Assembly: GCF_002575655.3 (NCBI RefSeq)
Contig: NC_053038.3
Location: 144,476,885 to 144,540,884 of the forward strand
Direction of reading: 5' to 3'
Origin: Aegilops tauschii subsp. strangulata
Lineage: Eukaryota; Streptophyta; Magnoliopsida; Poales; Poaceae
Length of the DNA stretch: 64,000 bases
How positions within the stretch are numbered: the first letter of the stretch is position 1; the number at the start of each line of letters is the position of its first letter. The translations under genes and the position numbers were made by a program. Positions 30,072 to 41,276 of this stretch are shown in pieces. The notes under the pieces are model-generated. The model was given only the letters and a program-made list of their open reading frames with translations, ran no database searches and had not been told where the DNA came from.

Positions 30072-30656
30072 CTACTCCTCGTCGTCCGAATCAGCCTCGG
30101 TGATGTCCTCCTCCAACATCTCAATGTAGGTGTCAACATACCGATCGTCATCGGAGTCCCAGGGCGATGCTTCTCCTAGCTTGATGTTGAATTGAGCGGC
30201 CGCCTTCCGCATACGCCTGTCCTCGCGATAGGCGGCTCGCCCCGCCCTCCTCTTCTCCCTCTCCGCCATCCTTTGCGCGTAGAACCCGCACTCGTTGATG
30301 ATGTACTGCGGGAAGTGTTGGCACCACAATGCCATGGCTTCCTTGTACATCTCGGCATGCCGAGACGGTGCTCCCGCCTCCGGTTGTCGCGACGATCCTC
30401 GGCGGTGATAAGCCGCAGTGGAGGCGCGAGCTCCTGCGCCCGCTCCCGCGTCGGCACGTTGGGGGAAGTTCATCTCCCTATGAGGCCGCCGGAGGCGCCA
30501 CCCCGCCGCGTCATACAAGCGGACGGCCTCGTGGGCGGTGTCAAAAGTGCCGAGGCCGAGGCGCACCGCGCAGAACTGGATCTCGGCGGAGAAGCCACCA
30601 GAGGGGGGCGCGCAGACGCCGTGGTAGCCCCAAGTTTCCCGGCGGCGCGGCGGCAT
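30072..30656 (-). CDS. AP2/ERF-like DNA-binding protein of an amplified Triticeae type
   Basis: 194 residues. The AP2/ERF domain spans residues ~9-62: TWGYHGVCAPPSGGFSAEIQ, RLGLGTFDTAHEAVRLYDAA and RLRRPHREMNFP. The usual WLG is GLG. After MNFP the reading frame becomes Ala/Gly-rich, while a -1 frame of 30,457-30,365 reads RERAQELAPPLRLITAEDRR, which looks like the true continuation. The original frame then resumes with EMYKEAMALWCQHFPQYIIN and ends in an acidic tail (SDDEE). So two opposite frameshifts seem to have cancelled. Close relatives occur in many copies in Triticeae genomes as far as I recall, often beside repeats, so a transposon origin is possible. Confidence 0.6.
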   Translation of the reverse strand: MPPRRRETWGYHGVCAPPSGGFSAEIQFCAVRLGLGTFDTAHEAVRLYDAAGWRLRRPHREMNFPQRADAGAGAGARASTAAYHRRGSSRQPEAGAPSRHAEMYKEAMALWCQHFPQYIINECGFYAQRMAEREKRRAGRAAYREDRRMRKAAAQFNIKLGEASPWDSDDDRYVDTYIEMLEEDITEADSDDEE

Positions 30657-30734
30657 GGTGGCACGATGGCGGTGAGGCGAGAAAGAGCGGGGAGAGAGCG
30701 AGGGTGAGGCACAGAGTGGAGGGAGGGTGTTGGA

Positions 30735-30743
30735 TTTTATAAA
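30735..30743 (-). promoter_or_regulatory. TATA-like box of the AP2-like ORF
   Basis: Minus strand TTTATAAAA about 80 bases upstream of the ATG at 30,656. Confidence 0.45.
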
Positions 30744-30847
30744 GCGCGCCGGACGTGCCGCGCCAAAACTAGCGCGCCGGCCGCTCTTTCCCGCGCGCGT
30801 GATACTTTCCCGACGTCCCTCCTATATCTACTCTCTTCTCTACTCTC

Positions 30848-30926
30848 ATATTATATATATATATACATATATTATATGTTATATTATATATGTATTTTAT
30901 ATTTATATTTATAACTACTTGCTAGT
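30848..30926. repeat. AT-rich microsatellite
   Basis: Imperfect TA/TATAT runs over about 80 bases. Confidence 0.7.
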
Positions 30927-31774
30927 TTCGTGCAACGCATGGGCATCTTGCTAGTTCTAAAAATATTTCCATCATTTGCCACACTACTGATTGCAGATGA
31001 ATAACCTACCCAAGCACATCGCAATACAGGAGCGACTCACAATTACAAGTTGATATTCTGTTGGACAATGCAAGCTATAACCAATTACTTTTACGGGAAC
31101 AATAGCAACCAGGAAATTTGAATGATAGGTATGAACAAAATTGGAACTGCACATGTACTACTAAGAGATTCAATACACACATTACCAATCGAGGAGGAGT
31201 ATGATGGTCGCGTCAGCCTTTGTGCAGCATGGTCGGCAATGGGAGTCAGTTCATTGTCCACGACGGTGGTGCTTCTGCGCTTGGCGTCGGCTTCCGGGAA
31301 GTAGATACGAGACCGTGGAAGACGGTGCCGGGGAAGAGGCTCTGTGTATGACGACGACGATGGACCGGCTCAAGTGCGGCCAACGACGTCGTCGTTGAGG
31401 CAGATGCGCTGCGGTGGACGAGTGCGCCGATGTAGAAAGGGAGGAGCACGAAGGCTGCGGTGCCGTGGAAAAGTCGATTTTGCGGTGGGGATAGAAAATG
31501 GGGAGTATTCAGGTGTACTACTCTAGGTGCCGGGGTGGGGTTGGCTGGGTAGGGTGAACCTGAAGTTACCAAAAAAGCCCTCTACCTACCATCATTCGTA
31601 TGCCTATTCCCAAGGGAATGATGGTAACTTCGCACTGCTCGAATCAGGGTCGCGGGAGATTTTCCTGCCGACCTCAAACTTTTGTAACACTGAACTCCCC
31701 GTTTGGCGTGTTGGGTGATTGGGCTAAGCAACTAGCGAGTAGTACTAGTAGTTAGTAGTACTAGTAACTACTAG
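30927..31774. other. low-copy DNA with a possible minus-strand exon
   Basis: A 108-codon minus frame (31,572-31,246) with a Pro/Ser-rich composition. Not recognised and not supported by motifs. Just left of the MITE there is a short 'tagtactagtagt' palindromic repeat. Confidence 0.3.
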
Positions 31775-31776
31775 TA

Positions 31777-32032
31777 CTCCCTCCCTTTTTATTAACTCTG
31801 CATATTAGGTTTGACATAAGTCAAACTTCCTAAAGTTTGACCAAGTTTATAGAAAAATATAAACATTTACCATAACAAATATATATGATGTGAAAGTACA
31901 TTCAATAATGAATCTAATGGTATTTATTTGTTATTGTATATTTTAATATTTTTTGTTATGAACTTTGTGAGAGTTTTAAAAACTTGACTTTCACCAATTC
32001 TAATACGTGGACTTAAATAAAAACGGAAGGAG
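31777..32032. mobile_element. Stowaway (Tc1/Mariner) MITE
   Basis: 256 bases with ends CTCCCTCCCTTTTTATT and AATAAAAACGGAAGGAG, flanked by TA (31,775-31,776 and 32,033-32,034). Inner arms include 'aagtttgaccaagtttatag'. No coding capacity. Confidence 0.85.
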
Positions 32033-32034
32033 TA

Positions 32035-33239
32035 AACATTTGTTTTCTTTGTTTATAGTGGAATTAATCATTTGGTCATACAAGCAATTCCGAATGATTA
32101 CTATAAGGAACATAACTTTAACATGCAAATACACTATCTTGGAAATCTTTTGTGATTGTGAGCCCCCATCAAAATATTATATGCCAAAATTGTTGACGTT
32201 GGACAAGGAAAACAACGTAATGATTTACGTTTGTTCATATTCACATAGAAGTTATATTGTCATAGATCCTTTAACATGTGGTGCTTGCCCCCGATCTTTG
32301 CTAGCCAAAAATTCTGGACCAAGTAGAGATACTACTTGTGCATCCAAAAACCCTAAAACCCAAATCTTATTTGCAAGAGCCCACCATACCTACCTAAGGA
32401 TTGAATAGGATCCTCAAAGTAAGTTGTCATCGGTGCAATAAGACAATAAAAATTGCTTCTAAAAGTGTTAGATCATTTAGTGTAAGAGAAAATTGAGCGT
32501 TGTACGAACTTGTGATGGCAAAGAATAAAAGCGACAGACAGCATAATAAAGGTTGCTATCATAAGGGGCAATATAACGTGACGTTCTCTTGCACTAAGGG
32601 ATTGAGCATACAAACAAAAAGCGCATGGCAACCTCTACTTCCCTCTGCGAAGGGCCTACCTTTTACTTTCATGTATTTACTTTCATGCAAGAGTTAAAGT
32701 TTTTCTCTCTGTTCCTTTTTATTTTTCTCTTTCAGCAAACATCATGTGGTGAGGAAAGATCTACGCACATATATCCAGTTGGATATGGGTAACATGAGTT
32801 ATTATTGTTGACATCACCCTTGAGTTGAATATGTTGGGAGGCGAAATTATAAGCCCCTATCTTTCTATGTGTCTGTTTGAAACGTTTTCCTCATGTGTAT
32901 GCGGTGAGTGTTTGCAATCATAGAAGACTATATGATGGTTGAGTATGTGGAGCTCTTGCTTAGACTCTGTTGAATAAGTTCAATTGCAATTGCTTGGTGA
33001 CTGAGAATATAGGTTGTTGAGTTTCAAGAGAATTCATTATTTGAACCTTAACATGTGAATTGGTTGCTACTTTACCATGATGACTTTTATGAGAAAGAAT
33101 TGCTATTATGATGCTAGGAAAAGTGATTGAAATTATCATTGATCAAACTTATGCACTTCGCTAGCATTCACACATCATAAATTATTTATTTTATCATTTA
33201 CCTACTCAAGGACGAGTAGGAATTAAGCTTGGGGATGCT
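32035..33239 (+). mobile_element. 3' noncoding end of a plus-strand Gypsy element with PPT
   Basis: No gene. The sequence ends at 33,221-33,238 with 'aattaagcttggggatgc', the PPT type used by the local Gypsy elements, preceded by the small palindrome CCTACTC..GAGTAGG. Its 3' LTR is missing: after about seven bases a minus-strand LTR begins. Confidence 0.55.
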
Positions 33240-33245
33240 AGTACG

Positions 33246-34895
33246 TGATTTCTACTAGACAACCTTCTTGTTGTAGACGTTATTGGGCCTCCATGTGCAG
33301 AGGTTTGTAGGACAGTAGCAAATTTCCCTCAAGTGGATGACCTAAGGTTTATCAATCTGTGGGAGGCGTAGGATGAAGATGGTCTCTCTCAAACAACCCT
33401 GCAACCAAATAACAAAGAGTCTCTTGTGCCCCAACACACCCAATACAATGGCAAATTGTATAGGTGCACTATTTCGGCGAAGAGATGGTGATACAAGTAG
33501 GTTTTGTAATCTGAAAATATAAAAACAGCAAGGTAACTAATGATAAAAGTGAGCACAAATGGTATTGCAATTCTTCGAAACAAGGCCTAGGGTTCATACT
33601 TTCACTAGTGCAAGTTCTCTCAACAAGGATAACATAATTAGATCATATAAATATCCCTCAACATGCAACATGCAACAAGGAGAACAAACGAAGAGATTAT
33701 TGTAGGGTACGAAACCACCTCAAATTATCCTTTCTTATCGATCTATTCAAGAGTCCGTAGTAAAATAACACGAAGCTATTCTTTCCGTTCGTTCTATCCT
33801 AGAGTTCGTACTAGAATAACACCTTAAGACACAAATCAACCAAAACCCTAATGTCACCTAGATACTCCAATGTCACCTCAATTATCCGTGGGTATGATTA
33901 TACGATATGCATCACACAATCTCAGATCCATCTTTTCAACCAACACAAAAAACTTCAAAGAGTGCCCCAAAGTCTCTACCAGAGAGTCAAGACGAAAACG
34001 TGTGCCAACCCCTATGCATAAGTTCACAAGGTCACTAAACCCACAAGTTCATCACCAAAACATACATCAAGTAGATCAGGTGAATATCCCATGGTCACCA
34101 CAGATAAGCACACGCAAGACATACATCAAGTGTTCTCAAATCCTTAAAGACTCAATTCGATAAGATAACTTCAAAGGGAAAACTCAATCCATTACAAGAG
34201 AGTAGAGGGGGAGAAACATCATAAGATCCAACTATAATAGCAAAGCTCGTGGTTCATCAAGTCGTGCCAAATCAAGAACACGAGGGGGAGAGAGAGATCA
34301 AACACATAGCTACTGGTACATACCCTCAGCCCCGAGGGTGAACTACTCCCTCCTCGTCATGGAGAGCGCCGGGATGATGAAGATGGCCACCGGTGATGGA
34401 TCCCCCCTCCGGTAGGGTGCCAGAACAGGGTCCCGATTGGTTTTTGGTGGCTACAGAGGCTTGCGGTGGCGGAACTCCAGATCTAGGTTTCTTTTCGGGG
34501 GTTTCTGTATTTATAGGAATTTTTGGCATCGGTCTCACATCAGGGGGGTCTCCGAGTCATCCACGAGATAGGGGGACACGCCTAGGGGGTTAGGGCGCGC
34601 CCTCCACTCTCGTGGACGGCTCGGGACTCTTCTGGCCCAACTATTTTACTCCGGGGGCTTCTTTTGGTCCATAAAAATCACCAAAAATTGGCACGTCAAT
34701 TGGACTCCGTTTGGTATTCATTTTCTGTAAAAAAACAAAAACAAGGAAAAAACAGAAACTGGCACTGGGCTCTAGGTTAATAGGTTAGTCCCAAAAATCA
34801 TATAAAATAGCATATAAATGCATATAAAACAATCTAGATGGATAATATAATAGCATGGAACAATCAAAAATTATAGATATGTTGGAGACGTATCA
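33246..34895 (-). repeat. 3' LTR of a minus-strand Gypsy element
   Basis: 1,650 bases. The minus strand starts TGATACGTCTCCAACATATC and ends 'ctagtagaaatca'. Directly outside the U3 end is the PPT of the same element (34,896-34,912). The U5 end abuts GTACG, the likely target duplication, inside the start of the plus-strand element's LTR. Confidence 0.75.
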
Positions 34896-35934
34896 AGCAT
34901 CCCCAAGCTTAATTCCCGCTTGTCCTCGAGTAGGTAAATTATAAAAACAGAATTTTTGATGTGGAGTGCTACCTAACATATTTATCCATGTAATTATCTT
35001 TATTGTGGCAAGAATATTCAGATCCATAAGATTCAAAACAAAAGTTTAATATTGACATAAAAATAATAATACTTCAAGCATACTAACAAGGCAATCATGT
35101 CTTCTCAAAATAACATGGCCAAAGAAAGCTTATCCCTACAAAATCATATAGTCTGGCTATGCTCCATCTTCATCACACAAAATATTCAAATCATGCACAA
35201 CCCCGATGACAAGCCAAGCAATTGTTTCATACTTTAGTATTCTCAAACTTTTTCAACATTCACGCAATACATAAGCGTGAGCCATGGACATAGCACTATA
35301 GGTGGAATAGAGTGGTGGTTGTGGAGAAGACAAAAAGGAACATGGTCTCACATCAACTAGGCGTATTAATGGGCTATGGAGATGCGCATCAATATATATC
35401 AATGTGAGTGAGTAGGGATTGCCATGCAACGGATGCACAAGAGCTATAAATGTATGAAAGCTCAACAAAACAAACTAATTGTGTGTGCATCCAACTTGCT
35501 TGCTCATGAAGACCTAGGGCATTTTGAGGAATCCCATTATTGGAATATACAGGCCAAGTTCTATAATGAAAATTCCCACTAGTATATGAAAGTTACAGAA
35601 TAAGAGACTCTCTATCATGAAGATCATGGTGCTACTTTGAAGCACAAGTGTGGAAAAACGATAGTAGCATTGTCCCTTCTCTCTTTTTCTCTCTCTTTCT
35701 CTTTTTTGGCTTCTTTGGCCTCTCTTTTTTTCATTGGCTTCTTTGGCCTCTCTCTTTTTTTTCCTCACATGGGACAATGCTCTAATAATGATAATCATCA
35801 CACTTCTATTTATTTACACCTCAAGGATTACAACTCGATACTTGGAACAAAATATGACTCTATATGAATGCCTCCAGCGGTGTACCGGGATGTGATGTGC
35901 AATGACTCAAGAGTGACATGTATGAAAGAATTAT
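34896..35934 (-). mobile_element. PPT and 3' noncoding region of the minus-strand Gypsy element
   Basis: Begins (plus) 'agcatccccaagcttaattc'. It contains the pyrimidine-rich block near 35,680-35,770 that is very common in wheat Gypsy 3' regions. No gene is credible. Cut at 35,935 by a CACTA end with TAT as possible target duplication. Confidence 0.6.
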
Positions 35935-36704
35935 CACTACAAAAAAGAGACACTTCCGTGATGATACGTGTTTGTCACAGCAGGTCGCGTTTTCTGTCAT
36001 GCATGTACATCCATGACAATTTTATGACAGAATCAAGATAGTCATACCTGTGCTATCGTAGAAGTGTTCCATGACATTACGAAAATTATCATCACGGATG
36101 TGTCCACTTCCATGACGATAAATGCCGCGTCATGGAAGTGCTTTCGTGAAGGGTGACCGACATGTGGCATCCACCGTAACGGGTCATCGTTAAGCTATCA
36201 GGTCCAGTTTTGGATCCGATAACCCACTAACAGCCTAGACCAATGAGGACTTTCCACGTGTAAAATTCTCATTGGCTGGAGGAAACACGTGTTGGCTCAC
36301 CGTTGGGACAGATGTCATCCATTCATTGGACAGGAGGAGCCTATGATACGTTGATACATGGCACGGCCCAACAGAGGCCCATATAGGTTAGAAAGGTCGG
36401 CCCAGTCAAAGGCCCGTAGTACTTACTCAGGTACTAGTGGGCCAGCCCAATAACGACATGTTTAATAAAGGCCCATTTATGGCCCGAAGCTAGATCTGGC
36501 CCGTTAATTCTTCGCAAAATATTTGGGCCCAATTACAGCCCAGTGACTTTCGGCCTGTTAGTGGCCCGATGTAGACATGAGCCCATTTCAGCCCGGTGTG
36601 TATTTCGGCCTGGGAATGACCCGTGCTGCCCATGGGCCAAATATGGTCCGACGCGACATCTGGCCCACTAACGGCCCGTGATAAAGGTGGCAACAATTCA
36701 GCCC
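35935..36704 (+). mobile_element. CACTA transposon, left end only
   Basis: Starts CACTACAAAAAAGAGACACT, with subterminal repeats around 'catgacaattttatgacag' and many GGCCCA / TGGGCC units between 36,360 and 36,700. The other terminus is not in the window. At about 36,705 the sequence changes to element D inside its RT remnant, so the junction is a deletion or a recombination. Confidence 0.75.
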
Positions 36705-36810
36705 AACGTCGTCCTGGCAGAGATGGAGACGGTCTTCAGGGAACCACCTGAGCCCCAGAGCCTCCCGAGGCTCAGGGCCCCGGTGGCTCGTGAGGAGCAA
36801 TCCCTTCACT
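36705..36810 (+). pseudogene. RT-region remnant of element D
   Basis: The frame reads VVLAEMETVFREPPEPQSLP and then RLRAPVAREEQS, matching the end of the RT remnants of B and C. Starts at the junction with the CACTA fragment. Confidence 0.6.
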
Positions 36811-37156
36811 GCGTACCTTCAGCTGCCCCAACAACCCTTCATCAACAGAACCAGGTGACATTTTCCAAGTTTATTCAGCTGGGAGCGCCCCTTGGGCTGC
36901 AGCATCCCAAGGTCGCGTGGGTCCGTCCCTGTGGCATGTATCTCTGTTTATGCCTTTAGCTACCCTGTTGGGGGCGCCCCTCGGGCTGCATCATCCCCAA
37001 GCCGCTCGGGCCTCACCCAGTGGCATGTATCTTCCCTGCTTTTACTTAAGCCTGCCGCTTTCATGTTTAACCTACACATGGTTACTACCTGCTCGATTGC
37101 CATCTGCCACGGGTCCACCCCTCCCTCATGCAATTCGCTTGCGCGTTAAAAGGGGG

Positions 37157-37182
37157 GCTCCTGAGCATCGCAACTCAGGAGC
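37157..37182 (+). other. conserved stem-loop, element D copy 1
   Basis: Arms GCTCCTGAG and CTCAGGAGC, perfect 9-bp stem, loop CATCGCAA. Confidence 0.65.
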
Positions 37183-37497
37183 TCTTGCTGGCTCTACAGC
37201 CCTCACCCCCTGGCCTTGACCATGGCATCGCGACCTGGCATCCAGCGGCGGCTGAGCTCACTCGAGGGCCGGGACCTGAGGACGTAGAGCAACAATACCT
37301 AACCATCTCGCAGGAACACACAGCTATCAAGGACCCAAAACCAGGCGCAACCCGCCTTGAGGTAGGGCCTCGTGAGTCCCGGCGCTGGGTCACGAGTGCC
37401 CAGATACACCTCGCAGCCCTGCCGTGCAAGCCACGTGTCAGGGCAGGGCTGTACACGCCCCGGGGGCTCTCCTCAGAGGGAGCCCCCCTCCCAAGCA

Positions 37498-37830
37498 CAA
37501 GTGGAAGCACCATGCTCCGCGCTGGCCGTCGACACTGCCGAGGAGTGTCTATGCCCGTGCACAAGTGGAAGCACTATGCTCCGCGCTGGTGATAAACAAC
37601 TGAGGGCAGCTTCACGGCCGTACCAACCTCAGGGAGCCCGAGAGCTCAGCGTCCAGCCTCACCACAACGCCTCCCCTCGGGAGAGCCGCGCGAGGGGGCT
37701 GGGCACGGGGGCTGCGCTCGGGTCACGCCCAAGCGTATGCCACCGAACCAGGTCTCCCGGACCTGGGGGCTGCGCTCGAGTTACACCCAAGCGCACGCCA
37801 CCCAACCAGGTCTCCTGGACCTGGTCGTCG
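37498..37830 (+). repeat. two pairs of short direct repeats in element D
   Basis: 'acaagtggaagcaccatgct' occurs at 37,498 and again about 61 bases on. 'gggggctgcgctcg' blocks of about 61 bases occur at about 37,707 and 37,768. Confidence 0.6.
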
Positions 37831-37891
37831 CACGCCGCTCCCGAGGCCTCGGCGAGGGCAGGTATGGAAATTGTTTGCGCGTCAAGGGGGA

Positions 37892-37915
37892 CTCCTGAGC
37901 ATCGCGCCTCAAGAG
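37892..37915 (+). other. conserved stem-loop, element D copy 2
   Basis: Arms CTCCTGAG and CTCAAGAG, loop CATCGCGC, one mismatch. Confidence 0.55.
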
Positions 37916-38071
37916 CCTAATTGGTCATGTAGCGCCTCAATCCTTGGTCCGTCCTGGTCTCCGGTCGGCCCAATGGCGGTTGAGGTATGCGCGGGGCCGG
38001 GCTCTGCTGACGTAGAACATTAACCTATCCTTGCGCATCCTTCCTATAAGTTGTTTGCGCCTCAAGGGGGA

Positions 38072-38095
38072 CTCCTGAGCATCGCGACTCAGGAG
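38072..38095 (+). other. conserved stem-loop, element D copy 3
   Basis: Arms CTCCTGAG and CTCAGGAG, perfect, loop CATCGCGA. Confidence 0.65.
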
Positions 38096-38340
38096 CCTAA
38101 CTGGTCATGTAGCCCCTCACTCCTTGGTCCATCCTAGTCTCCGGTCGGCCCAATGGCGGTTGAGGTATGCGCGGGGCCGGGCTCTGCCGACGCAGAACAC
38201 AAAGCGGATAGGAAGAAAATCGCAAAAGCTCAAAGCAAATATTACAAGACATATGGTTCTCACAATATCAAATGCAAGTTTAATGCCTCCACGAGGCCTG
38301 ATGCATGATTGCAGGAATAAAACAGGAAAGGAGCCGCAGG

Positions 38341-40982
38341 TCACCCCTTAATATCATCGATGTCCGTGGGCGGCACTCCTCCTTTGGTGGTGGCGCCTTC
38401 GCCTTGGTTGCCGGTCGGAGCCGCAGCAATGGTGTCGCCCCCGGTCAAGGGCGCGGAGGCAAAGCCGCGGAACTTCTTCAGCAGGGCCTCCACCTGACCT
38501 TGCACGGCTGCGGCGGCAGCTGTGCAGTGTTCACCAGCCACAGGCTCCAGCAGCTCGTCAAGACAAGCGCTAGGGTCGCGAAGGTGCAGGTGGATGAAGA
38601 CACGAGTCAACGCAGTTGAAGAAAGAACACGAGCCTCCGCCTCTGCCATGGGACCAACGCCCTCCACAACTTCCTCGAGCGCCTCCACCAAGAAGGGAAG
38701 CAGCTGAACAGGGCCATCCTCATCGGTGGCTAGCGGCCTCTTCAAGCCGTTCTCGTAGAGTGTCTTTAGTGCCGTGCGAGACCTCTCCTCGAGATCAGTG
38801 AAGGATGCGCGGTCCTCAGCAAGGACCTTCGCCTTGCGTCAAGATCGGCCTCTTTCACCTTCACCTCCCATTCCAGCTCCTCCAGCCGCCTGCGCTCAGC
38901 AGCCTGCGTCTACCCCAGCTCCCCCAACTCGGCGTCATGGTTCTTGATGGCGTCCTGGGCCCTCATCTCCTCTTCCTTCACCTGGCGGCCACGTGCTTCT
39001 TCCTCGTGTTCACGCTTCAGCTCGTCCTGCAGCTCTCGGCAGCGGTCGCGGGCGGCCTCGGCGTCCTTCAGTGTCGCGTCGCGATCAGCCGTGGCTTTGG
39101 CAGCGCTTTGCTTCTCCTTCTCGGAGGACGCCGCGGCCTGGCTCAGCGTCGCTTGGACCGCCGAATCAGAATGAAGCCAGCCGGAGGCCAGTTCCAGGCG
39201 CCCGGCTACCAGGCGTGGGTCCGCGCCCAGAAGATCTTCCTGCAGTAGTGCCATCTCTGAAAGAACGCGCTCCAGGGCGGTAGAGGAAGCAGAAGAGCCT
39301 GGGAGTAGTGGCGAAGTAGAAGGAGGAATTGACGTCGTCACCATAGCCTAGGAGATCAAGGGCTCCTGAGCCCTTGGGACCTCATCAGCCGGGCCAGGCG
39401 CTGGCACTTCCGGAGCCAGCGAGGCCACGGGGGCTGACTCCTCTTGACATTGCTCCCCTTGGCCTCGCGAGGGCGACTGGGCTGGGGAGGTGCGAGTGCT
39501 GCCACCTCCTTTCTCCGACGCGGGGGGGCCCGGCCGTCGTGTCCTCCTTCTGTTTCTTTGCTGAAGGCACCGGCCTAGTCAACCAAGGATGAACGTCAGG
39601 AAATAGCAAGTATAAGCAGAAGCAAGACGAAGCTCAAAACACTTACTGATCCACCGTGGCGTACTCCACCCTCTGCTTGGGAAGCTTGAAGCCTGAAAGC
39701 CTCGAAGCCTGAGGCGTGGGCGCGCGGACTACGGGAGCGGAAGATGGTGCAGCAGAAGGGCCGGAAGCAGCTCCGGGCGGCGTCAACGCGGAGGCAGCAT
39801 CCCAAGGAATCAGGGACGACCTGCTCCTTGTCAGAATGACGGGCAGTTCTCCCCCCTCCCGGCGGGCATCGACCTCGGCATCAACAGGAAGGGTGCGGAG
39901 GATTTCATCTTTGCTCAATGGGGAGGTTTCTCCCATCTCCTCGGGAGTCGCCTCCGAGTCCACGTCCTCTTCCTCCCTCCCGCGAGACTCGAAAGAAGAT
40001 AGCTCCACCGGCTTCGGTGCCGCGGGGGCTCCGGAGAGCGCAGGCAGCACAAGCCCGCGCGCGTAAAAGGTCGGCCTGGAGGCCACGATTTGCTCCAAGT
40101 CCTTGCGGAGGAACAAGGGAGTGAAGGCGCTCGGCGGGTACTCCTGGTTGTCCCCAACCAGGAGGCACAGGACAGCAGCGAGTTCATCGTCAGGCAGGGC
40201 CCCCGGCCTCAGGCGGGTCTTTTCTTCTTCGTCTCCAAGCTTCCACAAGGGGCGCGCATGCGCCTGGAGCGGGGAAACGCGCAACATCATGAATTCCCTC
40301 AGGAGCATGGCCCCTGTGACCTTCACCGCCTTCGTGTTGCCCAGCTTCAGGTCGGTCTGCATCTGCGCCAACACCGACGACGCTCGCTCGTCAGCAAGCT
40401 CTGCGCGAGGCCACCCCTTGTTAAACTGGGGTGCCTCCGTCAGCAATGCCAAGCGCGGGAGGACACACTTGGCGTCCATCATGACCCATTTCGCCCGGGT
40501 GTTGTCGGCTCTCTTCCCGGTGTTCGAGATCGAGTTGGCCTTGCCGGATGCGACGAAATTGGCGCACCCAGAGACATGTCCATCGCTGATGCAAAGGAAG
40601 AAGAAGTGGCACAGAAGAGCCACGGACGGCATCACGCCCAGATACGCCTCGCAATAGTAGGCGAAGATGGACAAGAGGAGGATAGAGTTGGGATGGAGAT
40701 GCAACGCCTGCAGCCCGTAGTGGTTGAGGACCTCATAAAGAAATCAGAGAAGGGAGGAACCAACCCGGCGGAGATGCTGCTCGAGAAGAAGGGGAAGAAG
40801 GTGCTTCCCTCAGGCTCCGGCACGTCGGAGGCAAGCCGGAGCTCTGTCTTCCCCCATTCATTGCTATCCCCCGCCGTCAGCAAGCGCGTGGAGGCGAGGC
40901 TCTTCTTCGTGATGTTGGGCGCTTCAAGAGCCGGCTCGTACCAAGTCGGCACCGAGGAGGGCTTGACCTTGCGCGGCGCCAT
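38341..40982 (-). pseudogene. antisense ORF of element D: gypsy-type transposon-domain protein with coiled coil
   Basis: Starts MAPRKVKPSSVPTWYEPALE at 40,982. A frameshift near 40,740 leads into YEVLNHYGLQALHLHPNSIL and FAYYCEAYLGVMPSVALLCH, the core of the 'putative gypsy type transposon' domain (PF04195, from memory). A GTAAGT-AG intron of 72 bases (39,646-39,575) joins VEYATVDQ to PVPSAKKQKE in frame. An extra C near 39,535, a TAG just before 39,344 and another at about 38,912 break the rest. A long coiled coil (RDRCRELQDELKREHEEEA) follows, and then a C-terminal domain with ALTRVFIHLHLRDPSACLDE to a stop at 38,341. Ancestral length would be about 800 residues. It runs opposite to the element, in the slot where element B carries a B3 ORF. 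Confidence 0.65.
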
Positions 40983-41257
40983 TAGTCACAGATGCGGAGC
41001 AAGATTGGAGCAGATCTGGAGTTATCGGTAGCGAGGAGCGAGAAAAGGGATCTGAGGCAAGGCGAAGGGCCACAGTGAAGGCAAGTGCTGCCTGCGCCAG
41101 CCTTTTGTCAAGTCGGGCAGTTGCCCAGGCCGTGTGGGGAAGCGGGGACGCCCTCGTCCAATCAACCGCCACGCGTCGACCAAGGCCGTAGGCTTTTGGG
41201 GCCCGCGGCACTCCGTGCTTGACCTTTGGCTTCGCCGCGAAGCCAAGCCCGAGCGCA

Positions 41258-41276
41258 CCTTGGGCCCGGGGGCTAC
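41258..41276 (+). other. polypurine tract of element D
   Basis: 'cttgggcccgggggctac' directly before the LTR, as in element B. Confidence 0.75.

Larger units (their letters stand above)
37871..38200 (+). repeat. 180-bp tandem duplication in element D
   Basis: The block starting 'ttgtttgcgc' at 37,871 recurs at 38,051, each with one stem-loop and the segment 'ggtctccggtcggcccaatg' or its near copy. Confidence 0.8.

Noticed and set aside
29812..30960. A DNA transposon carrying the AP2-like ORF, suggested by 'gagcatctccaaca' on its right side in minus orientation
   Set aside because: No inverted partner and no target duplication could be found on the other side.
31246..31572. Minus ORF of 108 codons near 31.4 kb
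   Set aside because: No motif, composition-driven. Kept only as a note for the region.
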